DNA from: Cyanobacteria bacterium FACHB-63
GTDB taxonomy: Bacteria > Cyanobacteriota > Cyanobacteriia > Leptolyngbyales > Leptolyngbyaceae
Reading direction: 5' to 3'
Assembly: GCA_014695255.1 (NCBI GenBank)
Contig: JACJNX010000075.1
Span: 124,001-188,000 of the forward strand
DNA: 64,000 bases
A program made the translations under genes and the position numbers. The notes under the pieces were generated by a model that worked only from the letters and a program-made list of their open reading frames with translations, ran no database searches and was not told the DNA's origin. Of this stretch, positions 1 through 8,867 are shown one piece after another. How positions within the stretch are numbered: position 1 is the stretch's first letter; each line of letters starts with the position of its first letter.

Positions 1-1642
1 TGACTACTTCGCAGACTCCACAACGCTGAATGTCTTTACTCATACCTGGTCGTTGGGGGTAGAACAGCAATTCTATGTTCTGTTCCCGTTTTTGACATGG
101 TTGACTGGTTTCAGTTGTCAAAGTGCCAAGGGAGCTAGAAATCTGTTTTGGGTAACAGTAGCACTATTGATTGCTTCTCTAATTGGGTTTATTTCTCTCT
201 ACCCAAGCAATCAATCTGCGGCTTATTTTTCGATGCCCACCCGTCTATGGGAAATGAGTGCGGGTTGCTTGTTATTCTTGGGATTACAGCATTCCAATCG
301 ATTTATTTGTGTTTTGAAAAATCTGCCGCCTGCAGCAGTGACGATAGCAATCATTGCTGTGCTGTTCACCCCTCTTCAATTTGCCTTGCTCTCTACTGTT
401 GCAGTAGTCATGCTATCTGCAATCTTGATTGCTTGTTTACGTCCTGAAACCCCTAGCTATAACCTCTTTACCCGTCAGAGCATTGTTTACATCGGTCTGA
501 TTTCTTATTCTTTGTATCTGTGGCATTGGGGTGTACTGTCACTAAGTCGTTGGACGATCGGCATTCACTGGTGGACGGTTCCCTTCCAGGTTGCCGTGAT
601 ACTGCTGCTTGCGATCGTTTCGTATCGATATGTTGAAACACCTCTTCGTCAGGCTCAGTGGTCTACTGTGCGCTGGCAAAACCTTGCGTACGGGATAGCA
701 GTATTGACCATTGCTGCGCTGGTGATTACGGGTTTATCGACGAAGCTTTACAGCAAGTTATTTTTGGATAAGCCAGCCTTTGCATCAAGAATAGCGGCTA
801 TTTCTCCACGAAATGCCTCATGGAATGAAGCAGCTTGTACTACTGATAGAGCATCATCTCGTGCCATTGGAGTTAACTTTGATCAATGCAATATTTTAGA
901 ATCAGGGCGATCGCAACTTGGTAAAAAGCATTTATTTTGGTATGGTGACTCCTATGCTGGGCAACTCTCACTCGTCCTCAGCGTCATCTCTAATGAGGCA
1001 CAACTCCCGATTAACCTATTTACTGCCCTTGGTTGTCCAGCGTCTCAATTTGCGTCTACTGCTGGAGAGACAGAAAAGGGGTATTGTTCAGGGGTGTTTA
1101 GAAAATATCTTGCATACTTTTTAAGGAAGAGCAAGGCAGGGGATGTGCTCGTTTTGAATAACGCGTTCCACTATTGGAAACCAGAAGATTTCTTGGTCGA
1201 TCCAGAGGGTGGTTGGAACTTTCGGGATGGAACAACGACTTTCAAGCGTTATGTTCAAGAAATTACTCAGCTCAGTGATGAACTTAAGCAGAAGGGGCGC
1301 AGGCTAGCTTTAGTTTCAGACATTCCAGTACTTTACAGAAATCCCAGTATTTGCTCATACTGGTTTGCACAAATAAATAACGAGTGTACGTCAGAAGAGC
1401 TAATCAACATCAAAGCAAATGAATATAGGCGAAGTGTTTCAAACACAATCCAAAGTAATCATCACTTCAATCAGAAGGGGGGATTTTTAGATATTTACAC
1501 ACCAATTAGAGGTCTACTTTCATACGCGCCAGATAACTACACTGAAATCTACAGAGATAAGGCACACTTGAGTAAAACAGGTGCACTTCGCCTAAAAAAC
1601 AGCATTCTTGCTTTCCTTCGTCAAAACCAGCTATTGAGCTAG
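1..1642 (+). CDS. Acyltransferase-3 / SGNH O-acetyltransferase, 5'-truncated by window edge
   Basis: Membrane O-acyltransferase that probably decorates a cell-surface glycan. The reading frame is open from base 2 with no start, so the gene begins before the window. The first residues contain HTWSLGVEQQFY, the hallmark motif of the acyltransferase-3 (OafA/YrhL) family, followed by several hydrophobic segments. The C-terminal half is an SGNH-type esterase/transferase domain: GDSYAGQL supplies the block-I serine near base 945 and DKAHLS near base 1556 supplies the Asp-His pair. This AT3-SGNH fusion is the OafA-like architecture in which the membrane part moves acetyl groups across and the SGNH part transfers them to sugar. 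It ends 10 bases before the remnant of a glycosyltransferase. The family is clear; the glycan acceptor is unknown. Confidence 0.9.
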   Translation, partial: DYFADSTTLNVFTHTWSLGVEQQFYVLFPFLTWLTGFSCQSAKGARNLFWVTVALLIASLIGFISLYPSNQSAAYFSMPTRLWEMSAGCLLFLGLQHSNRFICVLKNLPPAAVTIAIIAVLFTPLQFALLSTVAVVMLSAILIACLRPETPSYNLFTRQSIVYIGLISYSLYLWHWGVLSLSRWTIGIHWWTVPFQVAVILLLAIVSYRYVETPLRQAQWSTVRWQNLAYGIAVLTIAALVITGLSTKLYSKLFLDKPAFASRIAAISPRNASWNEAACTTDRASSRAIGVNFDQCNILESGRSQLGKKHLFWYGDSYAGQLSLVLSVISNEAQLPINLFTALGCPASQFASTAGETEKGYCSGVFRKYLAYFLRKSKAGDVLVLNNAFHYWKPEDFLVDPEGGWNFRDGTTTFKRYVQEITQLSDELKQKGRRLALVSDIPVLYRNPSICSYWFAQINNECTSEELINIKANEYRRSVSNTIQSNHHFNQKGGFLDIYTPIRGLLSYAPDNYTEIYRDKAHLSKTGALRLKNSILAFLRQNQLLS

Positions 1643-1651
1643 ACGCTCTAA

Positions 1652-2011
1652 GCTCTCGACTTTATCTATTCGGTGAGTAGAAAAGGCAGTGAAGCTGGTT
1701 ATCAAGACTATCCACTGTATTATGCTCAGATGGACGTGTTTGTTTCAGCATCGAGGTTAGAAGGCGGTCCGATTCCCTTGATCGAAGCGATGATGTGTAA
1801 TGTGTTTCCGGTGGCGAGTGACACTGGATTTAGCACCGATATTATTCGGCACGGCGAAAATGGATTTATTTTTGATGTTGAGGCATCGACCGACACAATT
1901 TGTGCTTACATCGAACAAGCTTTCACAATGGATGTCGATGTTCACACAACCGTAAAGCATCTCAGTTGGAAGAACTTCTCACTTGATGTTCAGAAACTTC
2001 TCAAGGACTAA
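1652..2011 (+). pseudogene. C-terminal remnant of a GT4 glycosyltransferase
   Basis: Only the last 110-120 residues of a GT4 (group 1) glycosyltransferase remain. The C-terminal nucleotide-sugar-binding signature is readable: YYAQMDVFVSASRLEGGP followed by PLIEAMMCNVFPVASD and HGENGFIF. The frame opens after a TAA at 1649 and the only early start is GTG at 1673, so the whole N-terminal Rossmann domain and half of the C-terminal one are missing. The preceding acyltransferase stops at 1642, so the break point lies in about ten bases between the two. This looks like a deletion scar. A short translated product cannot be excluded, but it could not be an active GT-B enzyme. Confidence 0.75.
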
Positions 2012-2018
2012 GAACACC

Positions 2019-2984
2019 ATGACACTGTTAAATTCTGAACCGATTCGCATCTTTATTGGCTCTAGCCCTAAAAATTCGATTGAAGAAGCGGTTTTTCGGT
2101 ATACCTTGCTGAAAAATGCGTCTACACCGCTCGAAATCTGTGTGATCGACGGCACTACAGGCTCAGCGAAAAATCTCAATACTGGCGAAGTCAAGGAATT
2201 GCCGTCTGATATTCGCGATCGTATTCCCGGAGCTACCGCTTTTTCGATGGCGCGATGGGCAATTCCGCAGTGGTGTCACTTTCAAGGAAAAGCAATTTAC
2301 TGCGATTCTGATCAATCCGCCTTAGCCGACATTAGTGAACTCTGGAACTATGATCTTGCAGGCAGTGCGATCGCCGCTGTTTCAGTCGAAAACGCTAAAA
2401 GTCATCAAGGTTATATTCAAGACTTTATTCTCGCATTTCCGAACAATCGACACGAATACTATCTCACTAGCGTGATGCTAATCGACTGCGAGAAACTGAA
2501 TTGGACGATTAATTCGATTCTCGATCTGCTCGATCAACAGGCTTTCTCACTGCCGAATTTGATGTATTTGAGCGAAGATGTCCGCAAGAGCCTAAGCATC
2601 AGCATTCAAGAGCTTCCAACCGAATGGAATCATTTAGATATTGCTGATTCAACTTCCAAAATTGTGCATTACACAAATTTGACTAGCCAACCTTGGCGAT
2701 TTCATCACCATCCGCTGAGTGATTTATGGGAAGCGCTTTTTCTAGAAGCGATCGAGGCTGAGTTTCTTAATTCTCAAGAGATTTGCACCGCACAACAGCA
2801 ACGGTGGATTACCGATCGCATCAAAGCACTCGCCTTGATGCCGACTACAGTTTGGCGACCTGTTAATTGGATTTGGAGAACTTGGAGTGCTTCTGTGTAC
2901 TGGATTTCAGCCTTTCTGAAGAAGCAAAAGGCGCGAGTGAAATTCGCTCTAACTTTAGTTCAAAACCGTACCGCAGCCCAGTAA
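2019..2984 (+). CDS. GT-A fold glycosyltransferase (GT8-like)
   Basis: Predicted cytoplasmic retaining glycosyltransferase of 321 residues. RIFIGSSPKNSIEEAVFRYTL at the N-terminus resembles the first strand and helix of GT8-type GT-A enzymes. IYCDSDQSAL (D96-S97-D98) is the expected DxD metal/nucleotide-sugar motif. The start is placed at ATG 2019 because the fold begins immediately after it; an upstream TTG at 1983 would add 12 residues overlapping the tail of the GT4 remnant. It lies 34 bases before the next glycosyltransferase and is probably co-transcribed with it. Donor and acceptor sugars cannot be told from sequence. Confident of a glycosyltransferase, moderate on GT8. Confidence 0.7.
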   Translation: MTLLNSEPIRIFIGSSPKNSIEEAVFRYTLLKNASTPLEICVIDGTTGSAKNLNTGEVKELPSDIRDRIPGATAFSMARWAIPQWCHFQGKAIYCDSDQSALADISELWNYDLAGSAIAAVSVENAKSHQGYIQDFILAFPNNRHEYYLTSVMLIDCEKLNWTINSILDLLDQQAFSLPNLMYLSEDVRKSLSISIQELPTEWNHLDIADSTSKIVHYTNLTSQPWRFHHHPLSDLWEALFLEAIEAEFLNSQEICTAQQQRWITDRIKALALMPTTVWRPVNWIWRTWSASVYWISAFLKKQKARVKFALTLVQNRTAAQ

Positions 2985-3018
2985 GAACAATCGAAAATTG
3001 ATTCAGCAAAGCTTCAAT

Positions 3019-4557
3019 ATGCCCGTTTGTAAATCCTCGATTTGGCAATCTTTTTCAACTCAAGAGCTTGATCGACTCTGTTGGAAAGCAATCTGTGAAT
3101 GGACTGCGTACAGTGATGTTCAAGTCATTCGGAACAGATTAGATTTTTCTGAACTGACTCGTTTTTTTCTGTGGGACAAAGTTGCAAGAGCCATTCGACA
3201 ACAAGCGAATCCAGAGCAATTCCAGTTTGAAGCCGAATGGCTGTCAAATCGCGCGATCGTGCTTCCCCAGAATCAACATTCAAGCTTGAAATCGCGGTTT
3301 GCCCGATCGCTGCGATCGATTCAGTCCAGCATTCAAGCCAGACGCGACGTTGCTCAACTTAAATCTCAAGCACTTCGCCAACAAACCCCCATTCTTTACA
3401 TCCCAAGTCCTCATCCTCAGCTTAATCGCACGATTGAAGCCCTGCGGCAATCTTCCTGGATCACCTTAGCTGCCCCGAAAGGAGCATTTTCTAATTCAGT
3501 TGGAATTCATGAAGTCACGCCTCCGGCTGGTGAGCAGTCGATCGATAGTCAGTTTGTTGAAAACCTGCACAACGGCATTCTAAAAGGATTGAGTGCCCAG
3601 AATATTGAACTGCTAGAAATCGATGCTGCGGTTCTAAAGACTCAGATCGCAACCCAACTGCGGCATCTTCAACAAGTCGAAACCGAACTTGATCGCATCT
3701 CTCCCAGCGCAATTCTTGTGTTTCACGACAATCACTATCCGATTCAGGATTATGTCCTCGCTGCCAAAGCGCGATCAATTCCATCGATCATGCTCCAGCA
3801 TGGCTTAGATTGTGAACATTACTGTATTGATGAAGCTTACGCCTCGGCGATCGCGCTTTGGGGGGTTGCACGCAAACACCGCTACTTGAAAGATTCCCGT
3901 CAGCAGCCCGAACTGATGGAAGTAACCGGACATCCTGAATACGACTCTCTACAGCTTCCTCAACAGTTAGACTTGACGGGTTCCTACTGGCTGTGGACAA
4001 CTCGCCCTCACTCTCCAGAAAAGTGCTATTCTCCTTCACGCTTGCCGCAAGAAGGACTCGATATCTTAGCCGCGCTATTAGATGCTTTACAAGCGTTTCC
4101 TGCGGCTCGCTTAGTCATTAAGCCGCATCCTTCAGACTATGGCGATCGCTATCGATCCATGGTGGTCGAGCGGAATTTTAGCGATCGAGTTGAAATTTCA
4201 ACCGCTCCGATTCAATCGCTTCTACCTCAAGCATCGCTTGTGATCTCTGAAGACTCAACCACAGGCATGGAAGCAATGTTTTTTGGTAAAGTCTTGATTC
4301 ACGCCCACTTTGCAGATTCGCACCCTGTATTGCCGTTTGTCGAGTATGCGGCGGCTTTCCCGGCTAACTCAGCAACGATGCTCCGAAACGCACTCTTTCA
4401 GGCTGATCAAATTTCACCCTCAGAGCAAGCGAGGCAATTTCAGGGACAGCGACGATTTATTCAAGATTTTGCGGGTGAGTGCGATGGTCGATCGACTCAA
4501 AGAGTTGTCGATCTAATTCGTCGAGTGTCCTGTTCAAACTCAGAACAATTGAAGTGA
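3019..4557 (+). CDS. GT-B capsule/teichoic-type glycosyl- or glycerophosphotransferase-like protein
   Basis: Protein of about 512 residues. The C-terminal half has the GT-B features shared by CDP-glycerol glycerophosphotransferase-like, polysialyltransferase-like and KpsC/KpsS-type enzymes: LVIKPHPSDYGDRY (KPHP at about 368-371) and a sugar-nucleotide site SEDSTTGMEAMFFGK about 45 residues later, preceded by SIMLQHGLD and a VTGHPEYD segment. The N-terminal 130 residues are less conserved. ATG 3019 is preferred; TTG 2998 would add seven residues. Because a Kdo pathway is encoded 3 kb downstream and KpsC/KpsS are Kdo transferases with a similar fold, a role in a Kdo-containing linker is possible, but this is only inference. 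Confidence 0.65.
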   Translation: MPVCKSSIWQSFSTQELDRLCWKAICEWTAYSDVQVIRNRLDFSELTRFFLWDKVARAIRQQANPEQFQFEAEWLSNRAIVLPQNQHSSLKSRFARSLRSIQSSIQARRDVAQLKSQALRQQTPILYIPSPHPQLNRTIEALRQSSWITLAAPKGAFSNSVGIHEVTPPAGEQSIDSQFVENLHNGILKGLSAQNIELLEIDAAVLKTQIATQLRHLQQVETELDRISPSAILVFHDNHYPIQDYVLAAKARSIPSIMLQHGLDCEHYCIDEAYASAIALWGVARKHRYLKDSRQQPELMEVTGHPEYDSLQLPQQLDLTGSYWLWTTRPHSPEKCYSPSRLPQEGLDILAALLDALQAFPAARLVIKPHPSDYGDRYRSMVVERNFSDRVEISTAPIQSLLPQASLVISEDSTTGMEAMFFGKVLIHAHFADSHPVLPFVEYAAAFPANSATMLRNALFQADQISPSEQARQFQGQRRFIQDFAGECDGRSTQRVVDLIRRVSCSNSEQLK

Positions 4558-4589
4558 GTAGTAAATTCGATTGAAACTGATATATCACT

Positions 4590-5189
4590 ATGCTGCATCT
4601 TCTTTCGCATAAGTTTGAGCACCGAAAAGTTCCAGATCACATTCTCGGTGATGGCAAGATTCTAGATATCGGTTGTGGTCGAAGCAAACTAGAAGGCGCG
4701 ATCGGACTCGATCATGTTCAGTTTCCAGGAGTGGATATCGTTGCCGATCTCAATCAGCCCTTACCGATCGAGGATGCAACCTTTGATGCAGTTCACGCGG
4801 ATCAAGTTCTAGAACATGTGGATAACTTGGTAGGACTGATTTATGAAGTGCATCGAATCCTGAAACCCGGTGGCGTATTTCTTGCCACAGTTCCGTATTT
4901 TCGATCGGCGTGGGCCTATATTGATCCAACGCATGTGCGTTGCTTCACGCTTTATTCAATGAACTACTACGTCAAAGGAACTCGCGAATACGAATACTAC
5001 CGCTTTCAAGACGAAGCCTTTAGCAGCGTAGAAATCTTTCTCGATAGCACCTTTCCTTCTACCACAAGCCGCAAGGTTTTCTCTTCTCTAGCGCTGCGAA
5101 ATCCGGTTAAGTTTGAGAATTCAATTCTATCGAGCTTATATCCATTTCAGCATCTTTCTTTTTTACTGCGAAAAGGAGAGTCTGAATGA
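4590..5189 (+). CDS. Class I SAM-dependent methyltransferase
   Basis: Small (199 aa) cytoplasmic methyltransferase. The AdoMet motif I is ILDIGCGRS (about 24-32), motif II acidic residues lie in GVDIVADLNQPLP, and the post-motif region FDAVHADQVLEHVDNL...EVHRILKPGGVFLATVPYF is the Methyltransf_11 pattern. It ends with an ATGA overlap into the next glycosyltransferase, so the two are translationally coupled. It probably methylates a sugar residue or the growing chain end, which in many O-antigen systems caps the polymer; that function is inferred from context. Confidence 0.85.
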   Translation: MLHLLSHKFEHRKVPDHILGDGKILDIGCGRSKLEGAIGLDHVQFPGVDIVADLNQPLPIEDATFDAVHADQVLEHVDNLVGLIYEVHRILKPGGVFLATVPYFRSAWAYIDPTHVRCFTLYSMNYYVKGTREYEYYRFQDEAFSSVEIFLDSTFPSTTSRKVFSSLALRNPVKFENSILSSLYPFQHLSFLLRKGESE

Positions 5190-6298
5190 AAAAGATTGCG
5201 TTTATTGCTATCAACAACACCTCTCCTTGGGGTGGCAGTGAAGAGCTTTGGGCACAAACTGCGATTCGGATGGCGCAATCTGGGATTTCAGTTAGCGTCA
5301 ATGTCAAAGGCTGGGACAATACGCCTCAGCCCATTCAAGCGGTCGCAGCAGTCTGCTCAACAACTTATCGCTATTACAATCGCAATCTAATCGAAAAGCT
5401 TGCATTTATGGCGCAGCGAGGCAGGCAGTTTTACCGCTGGCTCGATCGCGATCGTCCTGATCTTGCGGTGATCTCACAGTCGTCAAATAATGATGGGCTG
5501 TACTGGATGGAAGCTTGTCAAGCGAGAAACATTCCTTATGTCACAATCTCGCATATTGCTTCTGAAAACTATTGGTATCCGGATGCGCTGAACCAGCGAT
5601 TAGCGATCGCGTATACCCAGGCGAAACGCTGTTATTTCGTTTCGCAAAGCACACTAAACGTGACAGTCAAGCAAATAGCAGCAAATCTGCCCCAGGCTCG
5701 AATTGTGAGAAATCCATTTAATGTTTCTTACACCGCCGCTCCCCCCTGGAAGCCGACCGATGAAGGCTACAAACTTGCCTGCGTTGGGCGGTTAAATCCG
5801 GTGAGTAAAGGGCAAGATATCTTGTTTGAAGTACTGCGATCGTCGAAGTGGAAAAATCGTCCGCTCACCGTAACCCTGTTTGGTGAAGGGGGACATGCGG
5901 AGACTCTAAAGCGACTGCGCGATCTCTGGGACATTCAAAGCGTTGAATTTGGGCAATTTACGCCCGATGTCGAGTCGATCTGGCAGACGCATCACGGGTT
6001 GATTTTGCCGTCGCGCTATGAAGGATTACCGCTGGTGGTGGTTGAGGCAATGCTGTGTGGTCGAACCTGTATTGTCACGGATGTTGCGGGAAATACTGAG
6101 CTTGTAGACGATAACGTCAATGGATTCGTAGCGAAAGCGCCGACTCCAGAGTTTCTAGACGACGCACTTGAACGAGCCTGGCAGCAGCGAGATTCGTGGT
6201 ACGAAATGGGAAAAGCCGCAGCCCAAAAAGTTCGCAAGATCATCCCACCTGATCCGATCGCGGTTTTTGCTGAAGAACTGGAATCGCTGCTGAAATAA
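5186..6298 (+). CDS. GT4 family glycosyltransferase
   Basis: GT-B glycosyltransferase of 370 residues. The N-terminal Gly-rich loop NTSPWGGSEELWAQTA binds the acceptor side. The C-terminal domain has LACVGRLNPVSKGQDILFE, the EX7E signature region SRYEGLPLVVVEAMLCGRTCIVTDVAGNTELV, and DNVNGFVA. Its start codon overlaps the methyltransferase stop (ATGA). A weak hairpin with a T-run follows the gene, so this may be the last gene of the first operon. Substrates are unknown. Confidence 0.88.
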   Translation: MKKIAFIAINNTSPWGGSEELWAQTAIRMAQSGISVSVNVKGWDNTPQPIQAVAAVCSTTYRYYNRNLIEKLAFMAQRGRQFYRWLDRDRPDLAVISQSSNNDGLYWMEACQARNIPYVTISHIASENYWYPDALNQRLAIAYTQAKRCYFVSQSTLNVTVKQIAANLPQARIVRNPFNVSYTAAPPWKPTDEGYKLACVGRLNPVSKGQDILFEVLRSSKWKNRPLTVTLFGEGGHAETLKRLRDLWDIQSVEFGQFTPDVESIWQTHHGLILPSRYEGLPLVVVEAMLCGRTCIVTDVAGNTELVDDNVNGFVAKAPTPEFLDDALERAWQQRDSWYEMGKAAAQKVRKIIPPDPIAVFAEELESLLK

Positions 6299-6614
6299 AG
6301 TTAATTCGCTCTTTACGCATGTTCTCGCTGTGCTTCCGGGAAAATGCCCGATTTTTTACGGAGGGTTCACCCAAATTCAGATTTGCTCGAAATCTACGAA
6401 ATTTCCCTGAATTAAGAGTCAAGACTCGTATGAAGAGGTAGGATTAATTCCGTATTTGTGCTGGGGGTTGAGCTTCGAGGGTCACGTTTTGATCTCAGTT
6501 CCTCCCACCCGTTCTTCTTTCACAATCGAGAAGGCGCTACAGACTTTGTATGTACATTTAATTTTTTAATCAGAGAGTTTGTTCTTAACCTGTTGTTTGC
6601 TGGAGGCTGCCGCT
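6299..6614. other. Intergenic region upstream of kdsD
   Basis: A 316-base gap. Apart from the weak terminator at its left end and the ribosome-binding site GGAGG at 6602-6606, nothing coding or structural is recognisable. It probably carries the promoter of the kds block, but no -35/-10 pair stands out clearly enough to mark. Confidence 0.4.
6337..6357 (+). terminator. Weak rho-independent terminator
   Basis: A 4-bp GC stem CGGG/CCCG with a six-base loop is followed by A and six T. It lies about 38 bases after the GT4 gene and before the long gap leading to kdsD. The stem is short, so termination may be partial. Confidence 0.45.
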
Positions 6615-7601
6615 GTGCCCTTGATCCAAACCGAGCTTTACTCGTCTCAAGTCCGATCGCTGTTGCAGCTTGAAGCGGACGCGATCTCAAGAACCGCTCA
6701 GCACCTAGATTCTCAAGCTGTCGATGGCGCGATGAACATTCTGCTGAGCTGTTGCGGAAAGGTTGTTCTATCCGGAGTCGGAAAGTCTGGAATTGTGGCT
6801 CAAAAAATTGCTGCAACGCTGAATAGCATCGGAACAATGGCAGTGTTTTTGCATCCTTGCGATGCTTTGCACGGTGACTTAGGCATTGTGAATTCATCAG
6901 ATGTAGGGATTGTGCTGAGCAATAGCGGCGAAACTAGCGAATTGATTCAAATGATGCCCCATTTGAAACATCGCAATGTCCCCGTGATCGCAATTTTAGG
7001 CAATCTTAGTTCCACGCTTGCAAAGCAAGCGACGATCGCGCTCGATGCTTCAGTGAATCGCGAAGCATGTCCCTTGAATCTCGCTCCAACGACGAGTACG
7101 ACGGTTGCTTTAGCGATCGGAGATGCTTTAGCAATGAGCTTGATGCAGATCAAAGGCATTACGCCCGAAGCTTTTGCGTTTAATCATCCAGCGGGACGGC
7201 TGGGAAAACGACTGACGCTAACGGTCGGTGATTTAGTCTGCCTTGAGCGACCCACCTTGCTACCGCACGCCTCCTGGCTAGAAGTGCTGCAAGCCATCAG
7301 CCAAGGTGGAGTTGGGGCGGTCAATGTCGTGGATGAGCAAGGCTATTTGTTGGGGTTGATTACCGACGGCGATCTGCGACGCTGGGTGCAGAAAACGAAT
7401 GCCGTTGAGCTAGAAGCCTCGACCGCTCAAAGCATTATGACCCGTGAGCCAGTTGCAATTACTTCAGAGGTTCTAGCGTATGAGGCGCTCAAACTCATGG
7501 AAGAGCGATCGTCACAAATTTCGGTTTTGCCGGTAGTGGATTCGGAGCGGCGCTGCATCGGAATTTTGCGCCTGCATGACCTATTCCAAAGTGGATTATG
7601 A
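6615..7601 (+). CDS. kdsD: D-arabinose 5-phosphate isomerase (KpsF/KdsD type)
   Basis: Catalyses ribulose 5-phosphate to arabinose 5-phosphate, the first committed step to Kdo. The 328-residue protein has an N-terminal SIS domain with VVLSGVGKSG and LSNSGETSEL, a conserved NLAPTTSTTVALAIGDALA segment, and HPAGRLGKRL linking to two CBS motifs (about residues 200-328, ending VLPVVDSERRCIGILRLHDLF). The start is GTG 6615 because GGAGG at 6602-6606 sits eight bases upstream; a longer in-frame start at 6579 would place the SD inside the gene. It overlaps the next acyltransferase by ATGA. kdsB, kdsA and kdsC follow within 5 kb, which supports KdsD over other sugar isomerases. Confidence 0.92.
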   Translation: MPLIQTELYSSQVRSLLQLEADAISRTAQHLDSQAVDGAMNILLSCCGKVVLSGVGKSGIVAQKIAATLNSIGTMAVFLHPCDALHGDLGIVNSSDVGIVLSNSGETSELIQMMPHLKHRNVPVIAILGNLSSTLAKQATIALDASVNREACPLNLAPTTSTTVALAIGDALAMSLMQIKGITPEAFAFNHPAGRLGKRLTLTVGDLVCLERPTLLPHASWLEVLQAISQGGVGAVNVVDEQGYLLGLITDGDLRRWVQKTNAVELEASTAQSIMTREPVAITSEVLAYEALKLMEERSSQISVLPVVDSERRCIGILRLHDLFQSGL

Positions 7602-8779
7602 AGATAGAACAGCAAAATATCGAACAATCTGTCGATCGACGTAGTACCTACATTGATTTTTTTGATCCACTGCGCGGAATCGCCATTGTTGGCGTATTCA
7701 TTTTTCACGCCCTGGATTTTCTCGCTCGAAACTATGCTCAGCTTCCTTGGGATGGATGGTTCCGGACGCTGCCGACTCCGCGCTGGTTGGTGCTTGTTTT
7801 TCCTGGGACCTTGGGATGGGCAGGAGTCGCATTGTTTTTTGTGATCAGTGGTTTCTGTATTCATCTCAGCTTTTCTCGAAGTCGCCAACCGAGTTTTACA
7901 AACTTTTATCTACGGCGATTCTTTCGGATTTACCCTCCCTATCTTTTTGCGCTTTTGCTCTTTGCCTTTATCATTCCTCGGCATGACTTAGCGTTTGGTC
8001 CTTTTTCGGCTTGGACTCAGTTAGGTCTTCATCTAGCACTAATTAACAACATTGATATTCATTCGATTTACCGGGTGAATAACTCTTTTTGGAGCATTGC
8101 GATCGAGGCTCAGCTTTATGTGCTTTATCCAGCGCTTCTCTTGCTTGCGTCGAAGCTGAGTTGGCGTAAATCTCTTGCAGTCTTGGCGGTTCTGGAAGTC
8201 TTCTTGCGGCTAATCGCTCCGGCTCTTTATCTAAATGCAACTCAACAAGCAGAGGTTCCGACTTGGCTCGAATTCTCACCGCTGACTTACTGGTATAGCT
8301 GGTCGATCGGGGCATGGCTCGCAGATGCTTATTTGCTGAAAAAGCCTTTACCGTTTGCGAAGTCTTCGCTTTGGCTTTGGGCTGCTTTAGCGATCGGCAC
8401 TTACTTGGTCAAGCCGCTGTACCCGCTATCTTTTCTATTTTTTGCAGTTCTTGTAACTGCCTGGATTGCAAAGCGGCTAAACGGAGAGCCTTCTCAATGG
8501 CAGCTACCTAGCTTTTGCACTGCTTACTTGAGCCGGGTTGGAGTGCTGAGCTATAGCATTTATCTGCTGCATCAGCCGTTAATGGATCAGCTTGTGATGT
8601 TGATGATTAAACTGCGTCCTAGTTTGTTTGCAGACCCGGTTCCGAAGTTCTTAGTCGCATTATCCGCTTGGTTCTTTATTGTTCCGCTATCGGCTTTGTT
8701 GTATCGATATTGTGAGTTGCCAAGCATTCGTCTCGGCAAGATTGTAATCGAAAAATTAGGAACAGCAAAGGCGCAATAA
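7598..8779 (+). CDS. Acyltransferase-3 family membrane protein (OafA/YrhL type)
   Basis: Integral membrane acyltransferase of 393 residues with about ten hydrophobic segments and no SGNH domain. It shows the family N-terminal motif FFDPLRGIAIVGVFIFHALD (R and H catalytically important in the family) and NNSFWSIAIEAQLYVLYP, the counterpart of the HTWSLGVEEQFY motif. It overlaps kdsD by four bases, so it is translated together with the Kdo pathway. It probably acylates a sugar of the polysaccharide made by this locus; the acceptor could be Kdo itself, but this is inference. Confidence 0.88.
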   Translation: MKIEQQNIEQSVDRRSTYIDFFDPLRGIAIVGVFIFHALDFLARNYAQLPWDGWFRTLPTPRWLVLVFPGTLGWAGVALFFVISGFCIHLSFSRSRQPSFTNFYLRRFFRIYPPYLFALLLFAFIIPRHDLAFGPFSAWTQLGLHLALINNIDIHSIYRVNNSFWSIAIEAQLYVLYPALLLLASKLSWRKSLAVLAVLEVFLRLIAPALYLNATQQAEVPTWLEFSPLTYWYSWSIGAWLADAYLLKKPLPFAKSSLWLWAALAIGTYLVKPLYPLSFLFFAVLVTAWIAKRLNGEPSQWQLPSFCTAYLSRVGVLSYSIYLLHQPLMDQLVMLMIKLRPSLFADPVPKFLVALSAWFFIVPLSALLYRYCELPSIRLGKIVIEKLGTAKAQ

Positions 8780-8867
8780 GTCTGATTCGGAAAATCGATC
8801 GACGAAATAAGGTACTCAGTTTCAACTGCTTCGAGATTAGCTGTGAATACTCAAAAATTTCAAAATC

